Positions 28,796 to 37,796 of a stretch of DNA of 64,000 nucleotides are shown in pieces. A program made the position numbers and the translations under genes. Source of the DNA: an uncultured SAR116 cluster alpha proteobacterium (GTDB taxonomy: Bacteria; Pseudomonadota; Alphaproteobacteria; Puniceispirillales; Puniceispirillaceae); assembly GCA_902622515.1 (NCBI GenBank), contig CACNQE010000002.1:124001-188000 (forward strand), written 5' to 3'. Under the pieces are notes generated by a model. It had not been told where the DNA came from and did not search any database. It worked only from the letters and a program-made list of their open reading frames with translations. Position 1 is the stretch's first letter. Each line of letters starts with the position of its first letter.

Positions 28796-29749
28796 CTACT
28801 GCCAATTTAAACCCAAAAATTGGTCGCACCCAAGCATAATGTTCAAATTCTGAACGCATGCGCCTGCTGCACCTTTTCCAAGATTATCTAGTCTCGATAT
28901 TAATAAAAATTGTTCTGTTTTTGGATTGTTAAAGCAATAAATTTCAAGTCCGTCTTGCCCGGCTAATCCATCTGCTGACAACCTTGACGAATTTTTTGAC
29001 ATAAGTTCAAATTCTCGTTCGCAAACCTTTATCAATGGATGACTAGAATATGCCTTCTTATATAATTCAAAAATATCTTTAATCGAAACATCTTTTGACA
29101 AGTGGGATTTTGGAATTGCTAATCGAACCAACATCCCCTGCTCAAAAAGACCAACAGATGGCATAAATAATGGAGAAGTCTGCAGGCCAGTTTGCATGAT
29201 CATTTCTGGGATATGTTTATGGTCAAGTTCCAAACCATAGTCAAAATGTTTCGGCAGATTACCATTCCTGATAGATTTAATCATGTTTTTGCCACCCCCT
29301 GAATAGCCTGAGACCGCAGGGGCAATGAGGCACAAGTCTGGTGAAATAAGTCCGCTATCAACCAAAGGTCGCGATAGTGCAATAAACCCTGAAGCATAGC
29401 AACCAGGATTGCTGACAAATCTTGCTTTAGCTATTTTTTTGATTTGCTCTTGGCATAATTCTGGAAAACCATACACCCAGCCTGGTGCGGTTCGATGAGC
29501 TGACGAAGCATCAATTATTCGAACATCAGTCTCTTTCACGAGCTCTACCGCTCGAATAGCTGCCAAATCTGGTAAACAAAGTATTGTTAAATCTGCTTCT
29601 TGCATAGCCTGCAGCCGTTTTTCCTCCAATTTTTTCTCTTTGTCTGGAAGAAAAATTAAACTAATATCCGATCTTTGAGACAAACGAGATACTACTTGAA
29701 GGCCTGTGGTTCCAGAACTTCCATCTATAAAAACTGATTTTTTTTTCAT
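28796..29749 (-). CDS. argC: N-acetyl-gamma-glutamyl-phosphate reductase (type 2)
   Basis: NADPH-dependent reductase of arginine synthesis. The 317-residue protein is of the shorter type 2 class. It starts MKKKSVFIDGSSGTTGLQV with the nucleotide-binding glycines. The catalytic Cys is in FVSNPGCYASGF, and APAVSGYSGGGK and the His of LDHKHIPEM are also present. Two in-frame starts upstream (29767 and 29797) would add residues outside the family pattern; no clear ribosome site decides between them. It is divergent from pmbA. Confidence 0.93.
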   Translation of the reverse strand: MKKKSVFIDGSSGTTGLQVVSRLSQRSDISLIFLPDKEKKLEEKRLQAMQEADLTILCLPDLAAIRAVELVKETDVRIIDASSAHRTAPGWVYGFPELCQEQIKKIAKARFVSNPGCYASGFIALSRPLVDSGLISPDLCLIAPAVSGYSGGGKNMIKSIRNGNLPKHFDYGLELDHKHIPEMIMQTGLQTSPLFMPSVGLFEQGMLVRLAIPKSHLSKDVSIKDIFELYKKAYSSHPLIKVCEREFELMSKNSSRLSADGLAGQDGLEIYCFNNPKTEQFLLISRLDNLGKGAAGACVQNLNIMLGCDQFLGLNWQ

Positions 29750-29824
29750 AACTTTTAGTATAACCATAAATTTTCTTGCCAGCAAGCAGTTGCACAAGAC
29801 CTATTTGCGCGCTATTTGATATAT

Positions 29825-31162
29825 ATGGATGAAACAACAAAAAATATCATTATTGATTTATTAAAAACAGCGCGCTCTAAAGGAGCTGATGCTGCTGAAG
29901 CTACATTAGTAAGAAACAAAGGTGTAGGTGTTGAAGTCCGTCTTGGAAAATTTGAATCTGTAGAACATGCTGAAGATTTTCAGCTTGGGCTTCGAGTATT
30001 TACTGGTCAACAGTCTGCAAGCATTTCAACAGGAAAAGTTGATCCAAATGGGATGCGGGAACTGTGTCAGAGAGCTATTGCAATGGCACGAATTGCCCCA
30101 GCTGACCCGTATGCGCGCCTTGCTTCTAAAGAGGAGCAAGTAACAGAACTACCAAATTTAGAGCTTTATGATGACAGCGAATTCAATACTAACGCATTAA
30201 CTGAAATGGCTTTAAAATGTGAAGCAGCGGCTCTTGAAGTTAGCGGAGTTACAAATTCTGAAGGGGCCTCTGCCGGACAATCCAAGGCAGAAATAGCAAT
30301 TGCAACTAGTACAGGATTTATAGGTGAATATGAACGCTCTTCCTTTAGTGTTTCAGCTTCGGTGATAGCTGAAAAGGACGGAAGAATGGAAACAGATTAT
30401 GATTTTAGCTCCACCGTTTATGCCGAGGATTTAACTGATCCTAAAGAAATTGGCATATCCGCAGGAAATCGTACAATTAGCAGACTTGGAGCAAGAAATG
30501 CTTCAACAGGCCAATTTCCAGTAATATTTGACAGCCGAGTTTCCAAAAGTCTTACAAGTCATTTTGCAAGCGCAGTAAATGGAGCTAGTATTGCAAGAGG
30601 CACTAGTTTTCTAAAAGATAAAATGAATCAAAAAATCGCCAATGCATCTATTTCTGTAATAGATGATCCATTGCGAAATCGCGGACTTGGTTCTCGAAGG
30701 TTTGATGGTGAAACGCTGCCAGTAAAACAGCTACAACTCATAAAAGATGGAGTCTTACAAAACTGGCTATTAGATCTAGCTAGTGCCTCACAATTAGAAA
30801 TGTTACCAACCGGAAATGCTGTTAGGTCATTATCGACACCGCCATCACCAGGAACTTCTAATTGCCTAATTGAAAATGGGACTATTTCTCCTGAGACACT
30901 CATTGCAGATATTAAAAAGGGCTTCCTAGTTACAGAACTTATTGGAAGTTCTGTGAGCCTCACAACCGGGGATTACAGCAGAGGTGCATCGGGTTACTGG
31001 ATTGAAAATGGAGAAATTGCTTATCCTGTTACTGAAGCAACAATTGCAGGTAACCTTAAAGATATGTTCTTTGAAATGACCCCTGCTAATGATATTGACC
31101 TGCGTTTTTCGACTACCGCCCCCAGTATTAGAATTGACGGCATGATGGTAGCTGGTGGTTAA
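29825..31162 (+). CDS. pmbA: TldE/PmbA, partner of TldD
   Basis: Second, non-catalytic half of the TldD/TldE metalloprotease. The 445-residue protein has the U62 fold with GASIARGTSFLKDKM, the TldE-type pattern GLGSRRFDGET in place of the zinc helix, and GASGYWIENGEIAYPV. The zinc motif HExxxH is absent, as expected for this subunit. ATG at 29825 is preferred to the TTG at 29816. The next gene begins on the base after its stop, so the two are co-transcribed. Confidence 0.95.
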   Translation: MDETTKNIIIDLLKTARSKGADAAEATLVRNKGVGVEVRLGKFESVEHAEDFQLGLRVFTGQQSASISTGKVDPNGMRELCQRAIAMARIAPADPYARLASKEEQVTELPNLELYDDSEFNTNALTEMALKCEAAALEVSGVTNSEGASAGQSKAEIAIATSTGFIGEYERSSFSVSASVIAEKDGRMETDYDFSSTVYAEDLTDPKEIGISAGNRTISRLGARNASTGQFPVIFDSRVSKSLTSHFASAVNGASIARGTSFLKDKMNQKIANASISVIDDPLRNRGLGSRRFDGETLPVKQLQLIKDGVLQNWLLDLASASQLEMLPTGNAVRSLSTPPSPGTSNCLIENGTISPETLIADIKKGFLVTELIGSSVSLTTGDYSRGASGYWIENGEIAYPVTEATIAGNLKDMFFEMTPANDIDLRFSTTAPSIRIDGMMVAGG

Positions 31163-31852
31163 ATGAGTAAAAAAAAAGTCTCCTTAGACTACCCTTACGA
31201 AGCATCAAATTTTAAAAGGTCGGGCCTTGCTGATTGGTTAGAATTATACCTGCACGACCATGGGTTTTTAAGACTGGCTTTTCAAAATCTGTATCAGATA
31301 GATAATTATATGTGGCGAAGTAATCAGCCCTCTCCTAAGCAAATTGAACATGCTCACAATAAATTTGGTATAAAAACAATACTGAATTTAAGGGGGCCCC
31401 GCGTATCTGGCGGGTGGCAATTAGAGGCAGAGGTCTGTGATAAATTGAATATACATCTTATCAATTTCAGAGTGCGCTCTAGAGCAGCTCCTGAAAAAGA
31501 AATGCTTTTAAAGGTTCCTTCTTTATTTTCTTCGATTCAGAAACCATCATTGCTTCATTGTAAGTCAGGTGCAGATAGAGCTGGTTTGATGTCAGCTTTA
31601 TATGTTTTAGTCGTAATGAAAAAACCCGCAATTGAAGCGCTCAAGCAACTCTCATTTAAATATTTGCATATAAAACACGCTAAAACTGGGATTCTTGACG
31701 CTTTTCTCACATCTTATATACCATTTGAAAAACAGGGAATGGAATTCATTAAGTGGGTGGAAGAGATTTATGACCCAGAAAAACTATCAAGAGAATTTCA
31801 AGCACAACCTATAGCAAGCCGTTTTGTTGATTCTATTTTAAAGAGAGAATAA
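31163..31852 (+). CDS. Dual-specificity / tyrosine-type phosphatase family protein
   Basis: A 229-residue HCX5R cysteine phosphatase. The P-loop is LLHCKSGADRAGLMSAL with nucleophile Cys and Arg in place. Upstream MWRSNQPSPKQIEHAHNKFG and TILNLRGPR are typical of the DSP/Siw14-like fold. No signal peptide. It begins directly after the pmbA stop and ends three bases from the stop of the convergent MsbA-like gene. Relatives act on phosphoproteins, inositol phosphates or lipid phosphates; the substrate here cannot be told from sequence. Confidence 0.85.
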   Translation: MSKKKVSLDYPYEASNFKRSGLADWLELYLHDHGFLRLAFQNLYQIDNYMWRSNQPSPKQIEHAHNKFGIKTILNLRGPRVSGGWQLEAEVCDKLNIHLINFRVRSRAAPEKEMLLKVPSLFSSIQKPSLLHCKSGADRAGLMSALYVLVVMKKPAIEALKQLSFKYLHIKHAKTGILDAFLTSYIPFEKQGMEFIKWVEEIYDPEKLSREFQAQPIASRFVDSILKRE

Positions 31853-31855
31853 TGA

Positions 31856-33610
31856 TCATGAAAATTGCTGAAGTGAAATCATTTTTGAATACGTGCCTGC
31901 TTGAGCTAACAAACTCTCGTGCGTACCTGTCTCTATAATCTTCCCAGCTTTCAATACATAAATTCTATCTGCGGATTTAATCGTTGAAAGACGGTGAGCA
32001 ATTATAAGACTTGTTCGACCTTTAATTGATTGCTTTAGTCCAACTTGAACTTTTTGTTCAGATTGAGCATCAAGTGATGAGGTAGCCTCATCCATAAGTA
32101 AAATAGGAGCGTCTTTTAAAATGGCTCTTGCGATTGCTATCCGTTGCCTCTGTCCACCTGAAAGTAAGTTTCCATGAGGCCCAACTAACGCGCTATAACC
32201 GCCCTCGAGCTCACAAATAAAATCATCTGCTGCTGCTTTTTTTGCGGCATCCATAATTTCTGTCTCCGTGGCATTTTGACTGCCAAAGCGAATGTTTTCC
32301 ATAACTGTATTATCAAACAAGATTGAATCTTGGCTTATTAGCGCAATATGTGCGCGTAAACTTTTTATGTTGAGCTTTCTGATGTCCTCATTATTAACGA
32401 GAATTCTACCTCTATTTATATCAAAAAATCTTGGTATAAGATTGATTAAAGTGGATTTTCCAGCACCACTTTCACCAACCAAAGCAACTGTTTCTCCTTC
32501 ATTTATTTTAAAACTTATATCTTTTAAAATAGGTTTATCCTTAAATGAAAATGAGACATTTGAAAACTCAATTTCAGCTTTATTAGTTTTTAATATAACT
32601 GCATTTTCAGATGACCTGATGTTAGGTTTCGTAGATATTAATTCTAGCACTCTTTTTCCAGCAGATAACCCTTCTTGAGTCACAGCATTTAATGTTCCAA
32701 TGGCTCTTACAGGCTGAACTAGCATTAACAATGCCGTGATAAAACCAACCACATCACCAACAAACATTTCTCCATTACTAATACGCCAACTTGTAACACC
32801 AACCACTCCTGCAACTGCGATTCCTCCTAATGCCTCTAATAAGGGATCTATGCGGGCCCTTCCTGACAATAAAGATAAATAAGCAATTTTTAATTTATCA
32901 AATATTTTAGAGGCACGCACTGTCTGTTTATCTTCAAGCTCAAACGCCTTTATCATTCTGCTACCACCGATAATTTCTGATATGATTGAAGTGACATGTT
33001 CCATTGTAACCTGCAATTGTTGCGCATGATGACGCTGCTTGCGGCCAATCAAAAAAATCGGTTGAAAAGCGATTGGATAAATTGCCAATACTAGAATAGA
33101 AAGCCAGAAATCAAACCAAAACATCATTCCAATCATTACTAGTATAGTTAATGAATCTCTTATAAGATTATTAGATAACCTTACAACAGCCTCCTTTACC
33201 AAATTCACATCATTCATTATACGAGAAATATAAACGCCTGACGGATGCTTTGTAATTACCCCTAAATCTGCATGTAATAAATGGCTCATCATCTTATCTT
33301 GCATTGAAGTTGCAATAGATTGTGCAAATCGATTAACCGTGATTATTTGAAGATACATCGCTGATGCTTTGATCAGTGCAGTTAAAATAATAATTATTGG
33401 AACGATAGTAATAAAATTATGCTTAATAAAAGTTTCCTCTCCAGCCAGATGATTGAAAACCTGTTGCATTATCGCAGGATAAATGGCACTTGATGCAGCA
33501 ACTATTGTCATTAAAAAGATTGCTATTATAAATAGTCTGGTGAAAGGTTTTGCAAATCTGGACCAGATTTCTCGATAAACTACAGATGTTTTGCTTTCTG
33601 ATTTTGCCAT
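31856..33610 (-). CDS. msbA: MsbA-like lipid A export ABC transporter
   Basis: Fused permease-ATPase that flips lipid A core across the inner membrane. The 584-residue half-transporter has six membrane helices in the first 320 residues (PAIMQQVFNHLAGEE on the exporter side) and an ATPase domain with Walker A GESGAGKSTL, signature LLSGGQRQRIAIARA, Walker B ILLMDEATSSLD and the H-loop IIAHRLSTI. It is divergent from the DUF374-waaA-lpxK operon, which supports a lipid A role. Other exporters of this family share these motifs, so substrate assignment rests on context. Confidence 0.85.
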   Translation of the reverse strand: MAKSESKTSVVYREIWSRFAKPFTRLFIIAIFLMTIVAASSAIYPAIMQQVFNHLAGEETFIKHNFITIVPIIIILTALIKASAMYLQIITVNRFAQSIATSMQDKMMSHLLHADLGVITKHPSGVYISRIMNDVNLVKEAVVRLSNNLIRDSLTILVMIGMMFWFDFWLSILVLAIYPIAFQPIFLIGRKQRHHAQQLQVTMEHVTSIISEIIGGSRMIKAFELEDKQTVRASKIFDKLKIAYLSLLSGRARIDPLLEALGGIAVAGVVGVTSWRISNGEMFVGDVVGFITALLMLVQPVRAIGTLNAVTQEGLSAGKRVLELISTKPNIRSSENAVILKTNKAEIEFSNVSFSFKDKPILKDISFKINEGETVALVGESGAGKSTLINLIPRFFDINRGRILVNNEDIRKLNIKSLRAHIALISQDSILFDNTVMENIRFGSQNATETEIMDAAKKAAADDFICELEGGYSALVGPHGNLLSGGQRQRIAIARAILKDAPILLMDEATSSLDAQSEQKVQVGLKQSIKGRTSLIIAHRLSTIKSADRIYVLKAGKIIETGTHESLLAQAGTYSKMISLQQFS

Positions 33611-33651
33611 TTGTACCCTTTAATGAAACAAAATTTAAACTAAATTTGTTT

Positions 33652-33680
33652 TTGACACACTATCGTATTATTTTTATCTA
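33652..33680 (+). promoter_or_regulatory. Predicted promoter of the DUF374-waaA-lpxK operon
   Basis: A consensus -35 TTGACA at 33652-33657 is followed by a 17-bp spacer and TATCTA at 33675-33680, in the divergent gap between the MsbA-like gene and the DUF374 gene. The expected start of RNA is near 33687. The -35 is perfect; the -10 is weak. Confidence 0.4.
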
Positions 33681-33849
33681 CAACTATAAACTTATTAACA
33701 CATTCTAAGCAGATAATTCACTTTTTATGAAAACTCTATAAAATGACAACAAATTGCGAATTTTCTGAATACGTGATAAAAAAATGTGCGAAATTGGAAC
33801 ATCGAATGGTTTTGACCACCATGACACAATTAGCTTTGTTGCCCAAAAT

Positions 33850-34587
33850 ATGCTCAAAAAACTAAGCCATTTTCTCATAGGAAGAACGTTATTCTCATTG
33901 CTTCTAGCGGGCATTATTTTTTTTCTCGGCGTAACAGTTAGATGGAAACACGAAAATAAGCAGATATATAAGTTAGTTAAAAGGCGCAAAAAACCATATA
34001 TAATTATTTCCTGGCACGAGCATATTATTGGTATGACTTGGAACCTGCCAAGGCCAATCACAACGTTAAATTCACCTCACTCTGATGGAAGAATTCTAGG
34101 AAAAGCAATCAAATTAGTCGGATTGAATGTTGTTTGGGGGTCATCTAACAAACAAGCATTAAGTGGTTTTCGTGAGCTCGCTAAAGAACTCAAAAAGGGA
34201 TGTAATGTAGGAATAACACCTGATGGGCCAAGAGGTCCAGCAAGAACACTTGCTTTGGGGCCAATTGCTTTAGCTCATCAAACTGGAATTGAAATTATTC
34301 CAGTTGTATTTGCTGCAGATAGACAATGGCTTCTTAATAGCTGGGATAAGACAAGAATTCCAAAACCATTTAGTAGCTCTTTGGTTTTATGGGGAGAGCC
34401 AATCAGACTTCCTACACTTAAAAGAAAAAAAAATGGGATACCAGATAATCAAAGACAAATTTCTAGGGAAATTTTTGAGACCTGGCGTCTTCAAATTGAA
34501 AATGAGCTGAATACTCTAACTGAAAAATGTGACGCTCTAATTACTAAATCTGTGGGCGTAAAGAAGAAAAAAAATAAGAGGTCATAA
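33850..34587 (+). CDS. DUF374 lysophospholipid acyltransferase-family protein
   Basis: A membrane-associated acyltransferase-like protein that in many Proteobacteria lies beside waaA. From ATG 33850 it has 245 residues, with an N-terminal membrane helix (LIGRTLFSLLLAGIIFFLG), the segment SWHEHIIGM, the family signature SPHSDGRILGKA, and ITPDGPRGPARTLALG, which resembles the acceptor-binding part of glycerolipid acyltransferases. An upstream ATG at 33784 would add 22 residues ahead of the membrane helix; the shorter form fits the family better. It is followed directly by waaA. Its acyl substrate is unknown. Confidence 0.85.
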   Translation: MLKKLSHFLIGRTLFSLLLAGIIFFLGVTVRWKHENKQIYKLVKRRKKPYIIISWHEHIIGMTWNLPRPITTLNSPHSDGRILGKAIKLVGLNVVWGSSNKQALSGFRELAKELKKGCNVGITPDGPRGPARTLALGPIALAHQTGIEIIPVVFAADRQWLLNSWDKTRIPKPFSSSLVLWGEPIRLPTLKRKKNGIPDNQRQISREIFETWRLQIENELNTLTEKCDALITKSVGVKKKKNKRS

Positions 34588-35880
34588 ATGTATATTAACC
34601 CTTTCTTATATCAATTATGCTGGGGGTTCCTTTTTCCTTTTGTTCGATTTTTTTTATATTTTCGCTTAGGTCAAAAGAAAGAAAATAAGTTTCGTTTAAA
34701 TGAAAGATTTGGTCGAGGATATAAATTACCTCGTCCTAAAGGAAAATTAATTTGGTTGCATGCTGTTTCTCTTGGCGAGTCTAACGCAGCCCTTAATTTA
34801 GTTGAGCATTTAAAAAATTTACGCCCAAATTGGCATTTTTTGATAACTACAAATACAATTACTTCTGCTGAAAATATTGAAAAAAATCACTCCAAAATGT
34901 CGGTTATTCATGCATTTCAGCCATTAGATCACTCAACTTGGGTGTCTAATTTTTTGAATTACTGGAAACCTAATTGTGCCTTATTTTTAGAGTCTGATTT
35001 CTGGTTTAATTTAATTACTCAAACGAAGAAAAAACAAATCCCTATAATATTTGCTTCGAGCCAAATCTCAAATTCTGCAAAGTCAAAATGGGGGAAAAAT
35101 CCGTTGCTTGCAAAACAGCTTTTTTCGAGCCCTTCATTAATATTAGCTATTGATAATGAACAAATAAAACGCTTCGAACAGTTAGCGAACATAGAGAAGT
35201 GTAACGATGGGCCAAAGTTTTTGAATATTGGTTCACTTAAAAATAGTCCCCTCATGAACTTGCCAAAATCTCCTTATGAGTTGGCCCTAAGAAACTATGC
35301 AAAGGTAACTAAACGTAAAATAATACTTGCTGCATCAACTCATGAAAATGAAGAAGTACTTATTGCAAATGCAGTTTCAAAAATAGCTAGTTCTGAAAAA
35401 TTTCTTTTAATATTTGCCCCAAGACATCTCAATAGAGCTGAAGAAATTATAAATCGATTAGGTTCAATGCCAAGACGTTCAAAAGGAGAACTACCGATTT
35501 CTAAACATCGTTATTTTCTAAGTGATAGCATGGGAGAAATGAGGTGCTTGTACAATGTTGCAGACATTATTGTTCTTGGTGGCAGCTTTTTTAAGTCTGG
35601 AGGGCATAACCCTATTGAGCCTGCACTTGCAGGAAAAGCGATAATATGTGGTAGATCTATTTTTAAAAATAAGTCTGACTATTCTTTGTTAATTAAAACA
35701 GGGATGATACATCAAGTTAAATCAAATAAAACTCTCAGAAGAACATTAGAAGATATCCTTAAACCTAATAACGGAATGGAAAAAGCTTTAGTGGAGGGTC
35801 AAAAAATTGCTCAGGAAGCTTGCATGCGTCCTGCAAAAGCGGCACATTATATTATATCAACTATAGAGCAAAAACCCTAG
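34588..35880 (+). CDS. waaA: 3-deoxy-D-manno-octulosonic acid transferase
   Basis: Transfers Kdo to lipid IVA, the first step of core assembly, at the inner face of the inner membrane. The 430-residue GT30 enzyme has an N-terminal anchor (LLYQL to FLYFRLG), the catalytic Glu in LHAVSLGESNAA, and in the C-terminal half ILAASTHENEE, LIFAPRHLNRAEE and GGSFFKSGGHNPIEPA. Its ATG follows the previous stop with no gap, and lpxK follows it the same way, so the three genes form one unit. Whether one or two Kdo units are added is not visible. Confidence 0.95.
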   Translation: MYINPFLYQLCWGFLFPFVRFFLYFRLGQKKENKFRLNERFGRGYKLPRPKGKLIWLHAVSLGESNAALNLVEHLKNLRPNWHFLITTNTITSAENIEKNHSKMSVIHAFQPLDHSTWVSNFLNYWKPNCALFLESDFWFNLITQTKKKQIPIIFASSQISNSAKSKWGKNPLLAKQLFSSPSLILAIDNEQIKRFEQLANIEKCNDGPKFLNIGSLKNSPLMNLPKSPYELALRNYAKVTKRKIILAASTHENEEVLIANAVSKIASSEKFLLIFAPRHLNRAEEIINRLGSMPRRSKGELPISKHRYFLSDSMGEMRCLYNVADIIVLGGSFFKSGGHNPIEPALAGKAIICGRSIFKNKSDYSLLIKTGMIHQVKSNKTLRRTLEDILKPNNGMEKALVEGQKIAQEACMRPAKAAHYIISTIEQKP

Positions 35881-36882
35881 ATGCCAATCAAAACACCTCA
35901 TTTTTGGTCTGAACTAAGCTGGCAGTCGGTTATCTTATTTCCGGTTAGCTATATCTGGCGTTTTGGCCACTATGCACAACAAAAAATGTTGAACACAAAA
36001 GAAACAGAAATTCCAGTTATTTGTGTTGGTAATCTTACTGTTGGTGGAAGTGGTAAAACACCTGTCGTAATTACTTTATGCAGATTTCTATCAGGCATTG
36101 GAAAATCAACTTCAATTTTAACGCGTGGATTTGGCGGGAAGGAAAAAGGGCCAATTTTTGTTAGTACAAATCTTCATGAATCATTGGATGTTGGTGATGA
36201 ACCTCTAATGATGGCTCACTCTCTGGATGTTTGTGTAAGCAGGAACAGACCTTTAGGGGCCAACCATATATTAGAAAAAAAAAAATATGACTGCATAGTA
36301 ATGGATGATGGCCTTCAGAATCCAACATTAAAAAAAGATTTAAATATTGCTGTATTCGATGGGAAGTTTGGAATTGGAAATGGTTTTTTATTACCAGCAG
36401 GACCAATGCGACAGAAATTGGAAGTTGGTTTACAAAATATAGATTTGGTAATTTTTAATGGCAAAGATGAAACAGGTTTGGAACAAAAGATTCCATCCCA
36501 TATTCCTGTTTTTACAGGAGAACTCCAGCCCGACGAAGAAATAGTTGAGAAAATGAAAAATAGACGTGTCTACGGTTTTGCAGGAATTGGCAACCCATCA
36601 CGGTTTTTCAAAACATTAAATAATATTGGAACTGACCTTGTTGGAGAGGCACACTTTGCAGACCACCATCCGTACACCGATGCAGATTTAACCCAATTAT
36701 ACGAGGAGGCGATGCAATCTGGGGCTGAACTTGTTACAACACAAAAAGATTGGATGAGATTGCCTACTGATTGGCGTGACAGAGTTCTAACTGTGCCAGT
36801 TAGAATTCATTTCTCTGCAGATGATACCATAAAAATAGTATCATTTCTTGAAACTATATTTGAAAATGTCATATCATCGTAA
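35881..36882 (+). CDS. lpxK: Tetraacyldisaccharide 4'-kinase LpxK
   Basis: Phosphorylates the 4' position of the lipid A precursor to give lipid IVA. The 333-residue protein has an N-terminal membrane-associated segment, the P-loop VGNLTVGGSGKTPVV, ILTRGFGGK, GDEPLMMA, and the DDGLQNP motif (usual form DDGFQ) with the catalytic Asp pair. The C-terminal domain has GIGNPSRFF and FADHHPYTDAD. It starts immediately after waaA and overlaps the next acyltransferase gene by 17 bases. Confidence 0.96.
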   Translation: MPIKTPHFWSELSWQSVILFPVSYIWRFGHYAQQKMLNTKETEIPVICVGNLTVGGSGKTPVVITLCRFLSGIGKSTSILTRGFGGKEKGPIFVSTNLHESLDVGDEPLMMAHSLDVCVSRNRPLGANHILEKKKYDCIVMDDGLQNPTLKKDLNIAVFDGKFGIGNGFLLPAGPMRQKLEVGLQNIDLVIFNGKDETGLEQKIPSHIPVFTGELQPDEEIVEKMKNRRVYGFAGIGNPSRFFKTLNNIGTDLVGEAHFADHHPYTDADLTQLYEEAMQSGAELVTTQKDWMRLPTDWRDRVLTVPVRIHFSADDTIKIVSFLETIFENVISS

Positions 36883-37768
36883 TCCCAAGTTAAAACAATT
36901 TCTAATTCGCTATATAATTTGGCCTATTGAAGCTATATTGTTATTTTTCGTACTACTTATTTTACGAATTGTACCTATTGATATTGCAAGCTCATCTACA
37001 GGCTGGTTGAGTTCAAAAATAGGCCCTTTGACAAGCTGGCATAAAAGAGCAAAAGCAAATCTATCACTTGCAATACCAGAACTTTCAGAAAACGAGCATA
37101 ATGAAATTTTATCAGCTATGTGGTGGAATCTAGGACGTAATATTGGAGAATTTTCTCATACTCTTAGTTTAATGAATTCGTCAAAACGAGTTCAAATAGA
37201 AGGGCTAGAAAAAATTGCTGGATGTGAAGAGGGGAGCATAATTATTGGTGCCCATCTGGCAAATTGGGAAGTAATTCCAACTATATTAAAGAGACTAAAT
37301 AGAAAATCAGGAATAGTTTATCGACCTCTGAACAACCCACTCGCTAATTTTTTAATCCAAAAACGTCAGAAATATTTAAATGCAAACTTCTTTCAAAAGG
37401 GTCGAAAAGCGGCATCAGGAATGTTATCTACTGTCCAAGAAAATGGCGTTATAGCATTACTAATCGACCAGCAACTTCGCGAAGGCCGCATGGTTCCATT
37501 TTTTGGCATGCCTGCTAAAACACCTATTGCACACATAAAAATTGCGGCCAAACTACAGATTAAACTCTTTCCTGTCGAGACTATCAGAACTAACGGTGCT
37601 TATTATAAAATTATTGTTCACGAACCTGTCACGGTGAAAAAAGCTGCTACAGATGAAGAAATTCTCGCTGTAGCAAAACATATAAATGAGCTAGTTGAAG
37701 ACTGGATAAAAAAACATCCCGATCAATGGCTATGGCCTCACAGACGCTGGGGAAGTATTAATGTATAA
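36866..37768 (+). CDS. Lipid A biosynthesis acyltransferase (LpxL/HtrB family)
   Basis: Adds a secondary acyl chain to Kdo-lipid A. The 300-residue protein has an N-terminal membrane helix (YIIWPIEAILLFFVLLILRI) and the catalytic HX4E motif in IGAHLANWEVIP, followed by IVYRPLNNP, IALLIDQQLREG and PDQWLWPHRRWG. The ATG at 36866 lies within the 3' end of lpxK. A TTG at 36848 is a less likely start. LpxL versus LpxM specificity is not decided by sequence, so no symbol is given. Confidence 0.9.
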   Translation: MSYHRNPKLKQFLIRYIIWPIEAILLFFVLLILRIVPIDIASSSTGWLSSKIGPLTSWHKRAKANLSLAIPELSENEHNEILSAMWWNLGRNIGEFSHTLSLMNSSKRVQIEGLEKIAGCEEGSIIIGAHLANWEVIPTILKRLNRKSGIVYRPLNNPLANFLIQKRQKYLNANFFQKGRKAASGMLSTVQENGVIALLIDQQLREGRMVPFFGMPAKTPIAHIKIAAKLQIKLFPVETIRTNGAYYKIIVHEPVTVKKAATDEEILAVAKHINELVEDWIKKHPDQWLWPHRRWGSINV

Positions 37769-37796
37769 GATATCTCGATCTGAAACCCTTGCATTG

